The notes under the pieces were generated by a model that was not told the origin of the DNA, did not search any database, and saw nothing but the letters and a program-made list of their open reading frames with translations. A stretch of 64,000 nucleotides of DNA from Papaver somniferum (taxonomy: Eukaryota > Streptophyta > Magnoliopsida > Ranunculales > Papaveraceae). Each line of letters opens with the position of its first letter. The stretch's first letter is position 1. Position numbers and translations under genes: made by a program. The stretch is taken from NCBI RefSeq assembly GCF_003573695.1, contig NC_039360.1, forward strand, positions 123,652,336 to 123,716,335. The letters are read 5' to 3'. This document shows, piece after piece, positions 1 through 10,961 of the stretch.

Positions 1-1651
1 AACCACAACACGACAGCGGATGAAGTCCATCTCAATACTTCCCAGCTAAATCTCGGCCATAGCTCCTTCTGCAACTTCATTTTGTCATCGATTCTGCCTA
101 TTGTTTTCTACTCCCTAAACTTTTCCTTGCTGCTAATCCACCCTTCTCCATCTTCAATGTTGCTTTGTAGCCTTAACCACCAACAGTTCATGGGATTTGA
201 TTTCATCTGGGCTTCCTCTATTCTCATCCGAGATCCACTTTGTTGCAGCACACAATAAATCAACCAAACTCAACAGTTCATGAAAGCTTGGATGACTGCC
301 ATTTCGAACCGCAAAGGACCCCAACTTAATCTCTGTCCGTCCATTCTCTTTACTTCTTCATCGCTGCACGTACTGCTTCCCATTTGTTCTTCCCCGTACG
401 TCTCAAATTCCTCTTCCATGGGTTAGAATACCACTTGTGCATATGAACCTTCAATACCCAGATAAACACTCCGTCGATCAAGCAATAGTGCCATACTCCC
501 TTGTGCACCGAGTTCTCATGCCTCCTTATTCAAGATTATTTCGTACCAACTGATTTCAGGGAAACTCAGTTAACCGCAGCAATACATCTCTGCCAATCAT
601 CGCAAACACAGCTCATCATGTTTGGAACTGTCGACAACAGCTCAACATCAACAATTCCGATTTTATGCATGTAATCACCACTTGCTACCACTGCCTGCAC
701 TTATGGTTGCTGCAAATTCTCCTTCACGGCTACAACACCCACTTACTGCATATATTTCTTTGACTCGAACATTTCTAAATAGAACCCATGGTAGGTACGA
801 GAGACCACCATCATTTCTTGCAAGTATATCCTCCGTTAAAACATCAGTAACCCATATATATGAACTGATGCCGCTGATGTTATGAACATCAAACTCGGAC
901 TACGTAGGCGAAGAGATATAGCGAAAATGGCAGCCAAGAGTATCATCCTTCTTTCCTTGTTCTTCTCGGCTTGAAGTATGGTGTTGTTGAAAAATCACCT
1001 CTCGCCTGTAGCTGCTGCCTGAAAGAGAGTGATGAAATGAGACGTAGTTGAGAAACTAGCTACGTCTCCCACTTTCTCAGTCTCTCTCATAGTCTCTTAG
1101 CCTCAGTGGAAGCCACCTGCCCCACTATTATTTCTTTGACATTTCTTTGTTGCGTTTGTGCATCAGCTGTGAAATAATTCTATGCTGCTGATATATATGG
1201 AGATACCAGGCCAGCTACATTTCATCATTGTTGTTGCTGATACATGGAAATACCAGGCCAATTCATTTCGTCATTGTGGTTGTTGATACAAGGAAATACC
1301 AGGCCAACCAGGCTGCCGATACATGGAAATACCAGGCCAGCATAATAAGTGCTGCTGATATATAGAAATACCAGGCCATCATATTTGATCATTGTGGTTG
1401 CTGACACATGGAAATACCAGGCCAACCACATTTCATCACTGTGGTTGCTGATATATGGAAGTACCAGACCAACCACATTTTGCCATTCTCGTCGCAAACG
1501 CCATTAAGTCTCACATTTTGCTGTTAATTCGCTGGATGATCGAATTGACTTGTACTTTCTACAACAGCACTAAAATAGTATTAGTAACAAAAATATTGTA
1601 TCCTAACTAATATAAATATGGGTATAAAATGTAGCATTTACATGCTTATCA
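1..1651 (-). repeat. E1 left LTR (3' LTR of element), partial
   Basis: Base 1 aligns with about base 3782 of the right LTR and the similarity runs almost unbroken to the shared end TGCTTATCA at 1651. The left copy has an extra stretch near 1070-1230 that the right copy lacks, adding one minisatellite unit. The first 0.8 kb or so lies outside the window. Short reading frames here are LTR sequence, not genes. Confidence 0.9.
1182..1475. repeat. Minisatellite in E1 left LTR, about 7 units
   Basis: Units contain GATACATGGAAATACCAGGC followed by a variable CAACCACATTTCATCATTGT spacer, at intervals of about 30-50 bp. Copies start near 1182, 1232, 1282, 1312, 1352, 1398 and 1444. The other LTR has about six. 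Confidence 0.8.
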
Positions 1652-1685
1652 ACACCCCCACACTTATATTTTGCTAGTCCTCGAG
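1652..1685 (-). promoter_or_regulatory. E1 polypurine tract and CTCGAG box
   Basis: On the minus strand the order is CTCGAGGACTAGCAAA, a short A/T stretch, then AAGTGTGGGGGTGT directly before the LTR start TGATAAGC. This is the plus-strand primer of reverse transcription. Nearly the same block precedes the 3' LTR of E2 at 18733-18767. Confidence 0.85.
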
Positions 1686-1789
1686 CGAAACAGAGATATT
1701 ATGCAATCAATTTTTTTTTTTATATTCCTCAGAAAAGTGTAGATCTGCCACAATATGGATAATTACCCACTCCCTCATACTTAAACCTT

Positions 1790-1805
1790 ACATTGTCCTC
1801 AATGT
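1790..1805 (-). other. E1 hairpin ACATTG-N4-CAATGT
   Basis: A perfect 6-bp dyad with a 4-base loop. On the element strand it is followed by GTAAGGTTTAAGTATGAGGG. E2 has the same dyad and follow-on at 16681. Confidence 0.75.
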
Positions 1806-1812
1806 AATTGAG

Positions 1813-2610
1813 TCATCCAACGTAGAAATTAAGATGGGAAACGCAAAAATAAACAAAAAGAAAATAAGAGATAGAGTAGAGGGAACAAATCTGATGGGTT
1901 GACTCCCATGAAGCGAAAGTTATTAGCACGTTCTCAAACAATGTGGGGTTGGTACCCCAAAGTACTCTGCAAATCATATATATATAGTCTGAAAAGTTGG
2001 GGATCAACCCAACTAATCAGTTTTGCTAAAAAGATGACCCTGCAGTAATAATGATTAGTACTATCTAGAGAGCAAAAACTGTACTCAGTCTTATTCGGAA
2101 CACAATTTGAATCTTCCGCATCATATGTGGTCATCTGAAGTAAATATGATTCTTGGATAACGAGTAAAGATTGTTTAGAGAATTCAACTGTCATTGTACA
2201 CTCTAAATCTGGTTCCAAGTCTGAGGAAATAATTTCTGCGCATGATATTGGTTCAAATATATGTTTAGCATTCACATAAGCTTTTAGAAAACCACTAGAT
2301 GAATCCGAGGAACAAGGGCTCAACGGAACAATGATATCATGACTAATTGGCCCATTATCATCTACAACGGTTTCATTATAAAGGGTCAACGTCAGAGCTT
2401 TCTCAACTAATGGAACTAGTCGAGATTCAGAAAAAAAATTAGAGGTTCTACTTTGGGCTTCCATTTATTAGTGTCTAACAGCGGTGTGGAGTCTAACAAA
2501 TCATTGACTTCACAAATAACACTATCATCATCAATATCATACCCAAAATGTGCTAAGCAAACCTCTAATGGATCTTCCAAGTCGCCCTTGCAAAAGCTTT
2601 GCGAGTGCAT
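1813..2610 (-). pseudogene. E1 broken internal ORF (Athila-type remnant)
   Basis: Read right to left, the first open frame (2610-2416) includes DPLEVCLAHFGYD and NKWKPKVEPL, which resembles the linker before reverse transcriptase in Athila-type polyproteins. A one-base slip in an eight-base T/A run near 2430-2438 moves the frame to a 176-residue stretch (2464-1934) ending with AKLISWVDPQLFRLYIY. A second slip leads into 2007-1813, whose last part is hydrophobic. E2 has the matching segment AKQVTWKDPQLFRLLVYG. The whole RT-integrase region is missing between the linker and the 3' part. I infer a non-functional fused remnant; the family assignment rests on my reading of motifs only. Confidence 0.6.
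1894..1909 (-). other. E1 hairpin ATGGG-N6-CCCAT
   Basis: Perfect 5-bp dyad that reads ATGGGAGTCAACCCAT on the element strand. The equivalent in E2 (16526-16541) differs by one loop base. Confidence 0.75.
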
Positions 2611-2804
2611 ACTTTATTTTCGTCCTCCACTGGTTTCAATTGAAGCACTTCAATCACTAAGGTACCTAACAATAAATCAAACAAACTACGTAAAAAGAAA
2701 CTAAAAAAAATCCAAAAGAAAAAGAAAAATAAATTATGTACAAAAAAAATAAAAATAAGCTATATACAAAAATTGATATCAATCAGAGTGTATTATGCTA
2801 CCAC

Positions 2805-2822
2805 TCCTCGGCAGCGACGCCA
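2805..2822 (-). promoter_or_regulatory. E1 primer-binding site, tRNA-Asp type
   Basis: The minus strand reads TGGCGTCGCTGCCGAGGA, six bases inside the LTR end at 2829. It is a diverged copy of the complement of the plant tRNA-Asp 3' end, TGGCGCCGTTGCCGGGGA. Confidence 0.8.
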
Positions 2823-2828
2823 AAAACT

Positions 2829-5299
2829 TGATAGGTTCGGAAACCTACAATAAAATACTGCAAGTGCACAGTGTCTCACTAGTAGAACAATGGCAAGTAC
2901 AGGTCGTTCCCACGAGGAGTGTGAAAATACTATTTCTAACTAATACCAAGACCAAATAATCAAATAAAAAATGTTTAATGAGTTTTCAGAAATTTGAAAC
3001 AAAATGAAACAATAAATAATTTCAACGAAAAACAGAATGATAGAAGGTTGATAGGATTTTTGGTTTCCACCAATTAATTATGCAAACTATACTAATCTTT
3101 AAAAATCTATTCCATGCATTTTCAAATATTGTTTCTCCGCTCTAGTTTTCTTCGCTTCATGAGTAGTGATTCTAAAGCATTACCTATCTATCCTTGCATA
3201 CCACGCCTAGAGATTTAACCGAAGCACGAAATATCAATTCAAAAGCATAAATAATCAAGAAAATCACATGAGCAATTAAAGACCAAGCTATATGAATAAA
3301 AACTACTAATCAATCAAATCGTTATTGAGCATATAAATGTAGAGTTGACATAATAAAATTGGTTTCTACCCCAACCCTAACAACAATTTAGCTAGACATG
3401 GCTTTCTTAAAAGCCACAAATGAATCAAAATAAAATCTCTAGCTAATAAGAAACGGAAACGAAAAGAAAAACTTCAAAACCTATTTCTATGGTTGCGGCT
3501 GTGTAGCCGCAGCCTCTTGTCGTCTCCCAAAACCGCCCCCTTTCTTTTGTTATTCTCTGTTGATATATACTCATGTTGCGACTTCAAAATAAGACCAAGC
3601 CATCTGCAAAGGCCCAGTACAACACCCAAACCAATTTATAAATCCAGGCCATTCACTCTTTCCATTCTCTGGCCATTTAACCTCGTCATCAGTCACCTCC
3701 AAGTTCTGACCGTCTGTTGCTTTATCTTCCAGACATAGCAAACTCTCTAACCAACAGCACTAACTCTCCTTCAAAATGTCAAACCACAACACGTCAGCGG
3801 ATGATGTCCATCTCAATACTTCCCAGCTAAATCTCGGCCTTAGCTCCTTCTGCAACTTCATTTTGTCATCGATTCTGCCTATTGTTTTCAACTCCCTGAA
3901 CTTTGCCTTGCTGCCAATCCACCCTTCTCCATCTTCGATGTTGCTTTGTAGCCCTAACCACCAACAGTTCATGGGATTTTATTCCATCTGGGCTTCCTCT
4001 ATTCTCATCCGAGATCCACTTTGTTGCAGCACACAATAAATCAACCAAACTGAACAGTTCATGAAAGCTTGGCTGACTGCCATTTCGAACCGCAAAGGAC
4101 CCCAAATTAATCTCTGTCCGTCCATTCTCTTTACTTCTTCATCGCTTCATGTACTGCTTCCCATTTGTTCTTCCCCGTACGTCTCAAATTCCTCTTCCCT
4201 GGGTTAGAATACCACTTGTGCATATGAACCTTCAATACCCAGATAAACACTCCGTCGATCAAGCCATAGTGCCATACTCCATTGTGCACCGAGTTCTCAT
4301 GCCTCCTTATTCAAGATTATTTCGTACCAACTGATTTCAGGGAAACTCAGTTAACCGCAACAATACATCTTTGCCAATCATCGCAAACACAGCTCATCAT
4401 GTTTGGAACTGTCGACAACAGCTCAACATCAACAATTCCGATTTTCTGCATGTAATCACCACTTGCTACCATTGCCTGCACTTATGGTTGCTGCAAATTC
4501 TCCTTATCGGCTACAACACCCACTTACTGCATATATTGCTTTGACTCAAACATTTCTAAACATAACCCATGGTAGGTACGAGAGACCACCATCATTTCTT
4601 GCAAGTATATCCTCCGATAAAACATCAGTAACCCATATATATGAACTGATGCTGCTGATGTTATGAACAGCAAACTCGGACTACGTAGGCGAAGAGATAT
4701 AGCGAAAATGGCATCCAAGAGTATCATCCTTCTTTCCTTGTTCTTCTCGGCTTGAAGTATGGTGTTGTTGACAAAACACCTCTCGCCTGTAGCTGCTGCC
4801 TGAAAGAGAGTGATGAAATGAGACGTAGTTGAGAAACTAGCCGCATCTCCCACTTTCTCATAGTCTCTCTCATTATTGTTGTTGTTGATACATGGAAATA
4901 CCAGGCCAACTCATTTCATCATTGTGGTTGTTGATACATGGAAATACCAAGCCAACCAGGCTGCCGATACATAGAAATACCATGCCAGCATAATAAGTGC
5001 TGCTGATGTATAGAAATACCAGGCCAGCATATTTGATCATTGTGGTTGCTGATACATGGAAATACCAGGCCAACCACATTTCATCACTGTGGTTGCTGAC
5101 ATATGGAAGTATCAGACCAACCACATTTTTCCATTCTCGTCGCAAACACCATTAAGTCTCACATTTTGTTGTTAATTCGCTGGATGATCGAATTGACTTG
5201 TACTTTCTACAAAAGCACTAAAATAGTATTAGTAATAAAAATATTGTATCCTAACTAATATAAATATGGGTATAAAATGTAGCATTTACATGCTTATCA
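2829..5299 (-). repeat. E1 right LTR (5' LTR of element), complete
   Basis: 2471 bp from TGATAGGTTC at 2829 to TTATCA at 5299. It matches the left copy from about 3782 onward. It includes the minisatellite at 4879-5123. Confidence 0.9.
4879..5123. repeat. Minisatellite in E1 right LTR, about 6 units
   Basis: Same unit as at 1182-1475, starting near 4879, 4926, 4960, 5000, 5045 and 5092. The unit-number difference from the left LTR shows slippage after insertion. Confidence 0.8.
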
Positions 5300-5724
5300 G
5301 TCTCTTCTGATCACAGCTGCTGCCAAGAACCGTTGTTGCTCGTCGATTGATACCATCCAGAGCTTCACCATATCAACGACCACTACGTACAAAAGGTAAT
5401 CTAAAAAATTCTGCATATTTTTACCCATGGAGAAGTAATATGATTACTAGTACGAAGGCTTGATGACGATACCTTTATTATGGTAGACCCATCGGGCATA
5501 CAAGATAGAGCCACGTAGACCACGCTTGGGGACTGAGGCTCAGCACGAAATTCCTTCACCGTCTGTCAAGAAATTCTTCAGCACAAGAGATATGGTCAAT
5601 CAAGAAGCATGTAATTCGCAAGGGGAAACCAAACTGAAGAAGAAGAAGCCGCTTCAACGCTCCCTCCAGCAGAAGCCGCTTCAATGCTCTCTCCAGAAGA
5701 AGGCGTTTCAGCTCTCTCCAGAAG
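5300..5724. other. Unassigned spacer with a threefold short repeat
   Basis: No family recognised. From 5637 to 5724 a roughly 30-bp unit repeats three times: GAAGCCGCTTCAACGCTCCC, then GCTTCAATGCTCTCTCCAGA, then GTTTCAGCTCTCTCCAGAAG. The last copy abuts the truncated start of the E2 LTR. Confidence 0.45.
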
Positions 5725-6059
5725 AACACCTTGATATTTATCTATTGTTTATGCTGTCTTTGCTTAGTTTTCTTGTAAATTATGTATCTTATGATTGCTT
5801 TTGAGTGTTATAGGTACTTTGGAGTCATTGGAGAAAAAAGAAGTGGAACTCTCTCAAATCCTGGATTTTCTCTTATCAACTTGAAGAGGACGAAAAGACG
5901 AAGCCAATGGTGAAATAATGAGGCCATTCCGACTTCATATGAAGAAGCTGCGAGCTTTTGAAGCGTAGCAGAGTTGTAGAATGTGTTAACTGAATTGAGA
6001 TAAATTGTCAGTCTCACAGGACTGACAATTGAATTGAAATCACTGAAGGGTTTCTATTT
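5725..6059 (+). repeat. E2 5' LTR, first part (truncated start)
   Basis: Aligns with the 3' LTR from 18782 onward. Its end is the TTTCTATTT copied by the Mutator-like insertion. The 3' LTR continues uninterrupted at the matching point near 19100. Confidence 0.88.
6004..6029 (+). other. LTR hairpin, 10-bp perfect stem
   Basis: Arms ATTGTCAGTC and GACTGACAAT around the loop TCACAG. The 3' LTR copy (19061-19086) has one mismatch. A related solo LTR carries a different but still perfectly paired version at 41134-41159. Confidence 0.75.
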
Positions 6060-6244
6060 GTGAAAAATACTAGAACCCCCTACTATATGGTTTAAATATA
6101 TAGAAGCCCCACTAAATGGATCCTCCCCTATCAACTCCATACTTTCACTTTTTAATATTTCTAGGCCCAGAACTTTAGATATCAGGGCTTGGTAATAAAG
6201 TTTAGGGTTTGGGGGAAATTCGTAATACCAAAAATGCCCTTTAC

Positions 6245-6330
6245 TATATATACCTAATGAAATAGGCTATAGGTTTCATTTCCAGATTCATTTTCATTTT
6301 AACTTTCTCTCACTTCTCTCTCATCTCTGC
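6245..6330 (+). promoter_or_regulatory. Promoter-like TATA and pyrimidine-rich leader inside the MULE
   Basis: TATATATA at 6245-6252 is followed by a CT-rich tract at about 6300-6330, the usual look of a plant core promoter and 5' UTR. It lies upstream of the captured gene fragments in the same direction. Whether it drives transcription is unknown. Confidence 0.4.
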
Positions 6331-6982
6331 TATGAAAATTTTTAGGGTTTTCAGATCGTCAACGTCGCTGTTTTACGGAGAAGAAGAAAACGATTTTAGT
6401 TTCATCGATCTCAACTGTCGATGTTTATGATTCTCTGCTGATGATGTTTAATTGATTTACAGCTCAATCAACTCGATTGAACTTAATAGATATGATCTAC
6501 ACGCGTCAATTTTAATCTGGATTTTTAGTTGATTAGAAGATATCTCAGGTATTGACTTAATTAGTTTTTGTTTCAATCGATATATAGATCTAATTGATTT
6601 GATTCAAATTGATTTAGCAACTGATCATCAATATACGAATTCTCAATTAATTCCAATTTGTTGTTTGAAACTACTCTATGTAAGATTTGCTGCTTGATTC
6701 ATTTGGTTTTCCTCATTTGGTAATTCTATTTTCTTAGTTTGATTAGGTTTTGATTATAGTTTTTGGTTGATTTTATTTAGATCGGAGGAGCGGAACCACG
6801 TGATTTTTCATGAACCAACATATTTTGCATCTAGGTATGTGTTTATTATTGTTGTTGTTGTTGATGCTGTTGTGAAGTTCGATTTGTTGGTTTTTTATTT
6901 TGATTTTTCATAATTTAATTTTATTTTGTTTGATATGTTTTCATAATTCAATTCAGATCTCTTCCTAATATGCTCTGTGAAG

Positions 6983-7170
6983 ATGGATCCTGAGACGAGA
7001 AGTGAAGAAATACTTTTTGCAGGGTTGTTATTGGATGAAAAGATTTATTGGCTGTGCAACTGCTAGTTAATTGATGGGAATTTTAATGTCTATGATGTTG
7101 AAGTGAATGAGTACTTGGATATGGCCTCAGATATTGCAGTCAATGCACTAGGACATGGTGATGAAGATTG
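6983..7170 (+). other. Exon-like stretch of unknown origin in the MULE
   Basis: An ATG at 6983 opens a 27-codon frame beginning MDPETRSEEILFAG that stops at 7064-7066. The following bases stay open in another frame ([20 protein letters not shown]) up to a possible donor GTAAATG at 7170. It may be a captured exon, but I do not recognise the protein. Confidence 0.25.
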
Positions 7171-7488
7171 GGTAAATGCAGTCAGCCAATTTTTTTTACT
7201 CAGTGCATTAGTAATTGTTAGTGTGAATGTTATTGTCTGAGTTTAGTTAGGTTTCTGCATATTTTGTTCTACGCAGGATGATTATAAATCAATAAATGAA
7301 TGTTATTTACTTGCCTTTGTGGGATTGGTCATTTCTTGAGCAACTGACTAGGTATGGATTATGCATGGATAAAGAATTTTTCAATATCTGTTTGGTTTGA
7401 ACTCATATTCGGCAAATATCTTCATGCATCTGGTATGCTAACCGTTGGGCGTCAAAACTAATTTTTCAAATATTTGTTCAAAATACCA

Positions 7489-8095
7489 GTTAAACTTGGA
7501 GCTAGATTTCGTGAAGTTGGAGGGGTCATTAATGGACATGCTACAATGTGAGGGCTATATGTGGTAATTTAATTTGTTCTTTACAATTTGTTATCCTTAC
7601 AAATTCTGCTATCTTTAATATGTTAAAATAAGTGAAATCATACTGCGGACAGGGTATTGGCGATACGTTCCATTGTGCTCCTAACATTCCTCACTATGCA
7701 AGTATCTTTTGTGAACTGGTCTTTGAATAATATAAGTCTTATTTTTCTTAACCTAAGATATAGCTCCAAGTCACCTGTTTTTTTTTTTTTTAATCGGTTC
7801 CAAGTCACATGTTATCATATCCTAAATATGGCTGTTTGTTTTAGGCTGAATGAATAATGGTGCATTTCATCCCACTTGGCTCTATGTAGTCCGAAAGAAC
7901 AAAAAAGCACAAGAACATCTAATTGAAACTAGTCCATGATGTGTACATTATTAGTGTAATCTATTTTGTAACTCAAGCGAAGTGGCTTTCTACTGTCAGT
8001 TCGTGTTAAACCTTGACAAAAGTACAGGAAATAAAGCTGTTGGAGTGATGAAAGCATCGCAAACTTTTACAATTGAACCTATGATCAATGCAGGT
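7489..8095 (+). pseudogene. Captured methionine aminopeptidase 1 fragment (broken)
   Basis: Three exon-like blocks in order match the catalytic core of type 1 methionine aminopeptidase, which removes the initiator methionine in the cytosol. Block 1 (7489-7548) includes GARFREVGGVINGHATM and then stops with TGA at 7549. Block 2 (7632-about 7700) includes [20 protein letters not shown]. Block 3 (8030-8095) includes NKAVGVMKASQTFTIEPMIN and ends at an AG|GT junction. The gaps between blocks behave like introns. In block 2 the family GHGIG motif reads GQGIG, replacing the metal-binding histidine. The N-terminal zinc-finger half and the last strands are missing. It cannot encode an active enzyme, but the intron-like spacing points to capture of genomic DNA, not of a cDNA. 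Confidence 0.8.
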
Positions 8096-8419
8096 TATAA
8101 TTTGAGACTTTTAAATTGTGAAAACATTATGTTTGAAAATGCACCTGGATTTTTCAACGTGCGGCTACAATGTGGAGCAACCTAGCAGATGACCGTATAA
8201 GTATAAGTATAGATCTACATTATTAATTGAAATCGAAGCATAGATCTACAATTTTCTACTCACTCTGGTTGTTTTGATTTAGATTTTTTGAAAAAACTTG
8301 AACAAAAAATCCATATCTATTCGTCGTAAATCTTAATTTGCAGCTACGATCTAAAATAATGTTTTGAGATTCAGTATCAAAGAATCATTGTCTCTGTTAC
8401 CCATAGATTTGATTTGATT

Positions 8420-8760
8420 TTTCATCCACTCATATGAACTGGTCTGGTGATGTTGGTGGTGCAGGTAGGGGTTCTTTAGGAGGATGAGGAGGCACTGGTG
8501 ATATCAGAATTGATAAATTGAATGAGAACTGCTTCATTGGTTAGTTTGTTTATCCAAGTGGCTATAGATGAAACAACAGAAAACACTCTTGAATCACAAA
8601 AGAGTTTGATTGCTCAATTGTTGTACTTTTCTGAGAAATTAGAAAGCTCTGATTCATCCTTATCACCAGGCTCATATGTGTTGACATATATGAAAGAAAG
8701 CAGTGCTGAGAAGTAGAAGTCAACTGATAAAGATGATTATAGGTACTTCATTTCAGATGT
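8420..8760 (+). other. Second exon-like stretch in the MULE, unidentified
   Basis: A 64-codon open stretch at 8522-8716 contains VAIDETTENTLESQKSLIAQ and is preceded by a glycine-rich interrupted frame. It may be a piece of a second captured gene, but I cannot name a family and it could be chance. Confidence 0.25.
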
Positions 8761-9985
8761 CATGCTGCCAATGTTTTGCTCTTGAGGTAAATTTTTTGGT
8801 TGTTTCTTACTGGTTGTGTCTTAGTTATTTGGTTGTTAGGTACTTCATTTTCCGATGATTATAGGTACTTCATTTTCCGATGTCTTAGTTATTTGGTTGT
8901 TAAGTATGCCTCTTTTACGAGTACCTAAAGGTGTATTTTTATTGCTCTTTCAGGGGGGAGTCAAACTCCGCTTTCTGTAAATCGTCAAGCTTCAGATGAT
9001 GCAGATGCTGGTGAGACTTCTATCTATATTATGAAACTGTGGTTCTTTATTGCTTAGAATGTTATCATTTAATTTGCTGTTTGGTGGAAACTCTAAACTA
9101 GCCACCTTTTGATGCTTTGATACAAAGTGCACCTTAGTTCATTTTTAACCGAAAGTGCATATTTCATCATGTTGTACACATAACAGCATTAGGACAAATA
9201 AAGTATTAAGTACTTATACCCCGGTGAATTTTGGGGCTTGTATTCTCTCAGGTCTCTGTGCCAGGTTATTAAAAATTACCTCACATACCATGCTAAATAT
9301 TAATGACCCGTGTTCTAAACACCTTTCCAGGAAATGGAATATGTAGCAGGTGTAGCGACTTCTTGGTTATTTGCGTTAGAATTACAGTGTTATACTAAAT
9401 GAATGCTGGAAACTTGAAACAGTCAATCAGACCTTCACATTTATAATCTGTATGAAGTTGTTTGTCTTAGACCAGTCAAACTAAAAGTTACTGGCATGAA
9501 TTCTTGTTGACATTAGTTATTTGTCTTAGTATTATACGTAATCACTGATGATCGGTTTTTTTTTTTGAGCTCTTCATATTTCTGAACAATCTGTGTGCTT
9601 GGCTTGGAAGTCGAATTTAGTCCCATTTAACAGTGTTTCTTTTTTGGTAACCAGAGGTTTTTTGATGAATACCTCGGGTAATTACCACCATGATCTTTTT
9701 ATGCTTCTAATGTTTGCATTCCTTGGCAAAAGTTTGGGTGTACACATTTGAGAGGCCTACTGGGAAGATGCATCCTTAGCTAATACAACTAGCAAGAACT
9801 GGTTTTATAAACACAGCAATATGCTATCTTTTTCTCGAGATGTATAAATGTTGGTTCTAGAATGTGAGTTTGTTTGCTAGGTACACACCGAGTTTCATTT
9901 ACGTGTCTTTGATAATCTGCATCTGAATCTTTTTTGCAATGATCAGAAGATGAAGTGGAGCAACCTAGCAGCCCACTTAGTTAGA
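8761..9985 (+). other. MULE interior without recognisable genes
   Basis: AT-rich, intron-like sequence. The only structure seen is a local duplication near 8821-8905, where TTAGTTATTTGGTTGTTA and GTACTTCATTTTCCGATG each occur twice. Confidence 0.4.
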
Positions 9986-10740
9986 TACATGTGTAACTCT
10001 TAGTTACACAAGTGAGATGCATGTGTAACTATTAGTTACACATGCTAATTAGATGTGTAGATACCAGTTACACATGCAAATTAGATGTGTAGTTTCTACT
10101 TAGATGTGTAACTTTTACTTACACATACTGATTTTGGGTACACATATCAATATGTATGTGTAACTCCTAGTTACACTAGTCATATACATGTGTAACTGCT
10201 AGCTACACTAGCCATATGAATGTGTATCTCCTAGTTACACATGTTATATGCATGTGTAACTCTCAGTTACACAATTCAGATGCATGTGTAACCGCTAGCT
10301 ACACTAGTCAGATGCTTGTGAAACTGAAATATACATTGTTTTATGTACTGTTCATTTTAATCGTATAAATACTGATTGCTTGTTGTTATATTTCAGGTTT
10401 TAGATAACTTCATAAAAGCTAATTGCTTAAACGTGGTAATGGTCTCGCTAGAACTGGAGTTGACGCTGAATACACAAGTCAGATGCATGTGTAACTCTCA
10501 GTTACACTAGATAGACACATGTAACTCTCAATTACACTAAACAGATGCGTGTGTAACTTCTAGTTACACATGCTAAGAAATTATTGTAAATGAATATTAA
10601 AGTAATAACTTTTTTTTTGTGTTTTTTTTTTGATGTCTATTTATTTGCATATATATACAAGTGTAACTTTGCATTACACATATCATAAGGATGTGTAACT
10701 TCTGGTTACACATGCCATATGCATGTGTAACTTCTGTTTA
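9986..10740. repeat. Array of short dyads (TGTGTAACT...AGTTACACA)
   Basis: More than a dozen copies of ATGTGTAACT-N3/5-AGTTACACA occur in two blocks, about 9986-10335 and 10480-10740, with spacings near 35-40 bp. Each unit is a small inverted repeat, so the array could form many short cruciforms. It sits just inside the right end of the MULE, where transposase-binding repeats are often found. Function is inferred only from position. Confidence 0.75.
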
Positions 10741-10801
10741 CACCTTCGCACTGTATTTTAATTATGGCATGTGTAACCAGAAGTTACACATCCTTATGAT
10801 A
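10681..10801. repeat. Perfect 39-bp inverted repeat
   Basis: The arms 10681-10719 and 10763-10801 are exact reverse complements, each carrying one dyad unit (GATGTGTAACTTCTGGTTAC). The loop is 43 bp. It closes the dyad array on the right. Confidence 0.85.
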
Positions 10802-10961
10802 ATTTTGGGCCTAGATTTAAATTTTATTTAATTATGGGCTTGACAATATGCATAAGGGTATCAAGGTCTTTTAAAAACTCGGGGCCTAGATTTAAACTTT
10901 TTTTAATTAAGGGCCTCATATTATGGGTTATCCATGGGTTGGGCCTGAGCCTAATTTCCCC

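Larger units (their letters stand above)
1..5299 (-). mobile_element. E1: compact Athila-like Gypsy element, pol-less
   Basis: Two direct repeats (1-1651 and 2829-5299) flank only about 1.2 kb of internal DNA. On the minus strand the order is 5' LTR, primer-binding site (2805-2822), broken ORF, two hairpins, polypurine block (1652-1685), 3' LTR. Both readable LTR ends follow TG...CA. The primer site resembles the tRNA-Asp type used by Athila elements. Reverse transcriptase, RNase H and integrase are absent, so this is a deletion derivative dependent on proteins from elsewhere. The left LTR runs off the window, so its target-site duplication cannot be tested. Confidence 0.85.
6060..10961 (+). 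mobile_element. Pack-MULE-like transposon in the E2 5' LTR
   Basis: A 4902-bp insertion bounded by the 9-bp direct repeat TTTCTATTT (6051-6059 and 10962-10970), the duplication size of Mutator-like elements. The uninterrupted 3' LTR serves as the empty-site reference. The ends, GTGAAAAATACTAG on the left and the complement of the right end GGGGAAATTAGG, share only a weak terminal inverted repeat, as in non-TIR MULEs. Subterminal zones on both sides contain TCTAGGCCC. I saw no mudrA transposase. The interior carries a promoter-like stretch, exon-like fragments of a methionine aminopeptidase gene and a large array of short dyads. Size, duplication length and gene fragments together support a gene-capturing MULE. 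Confidence 0.75.
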
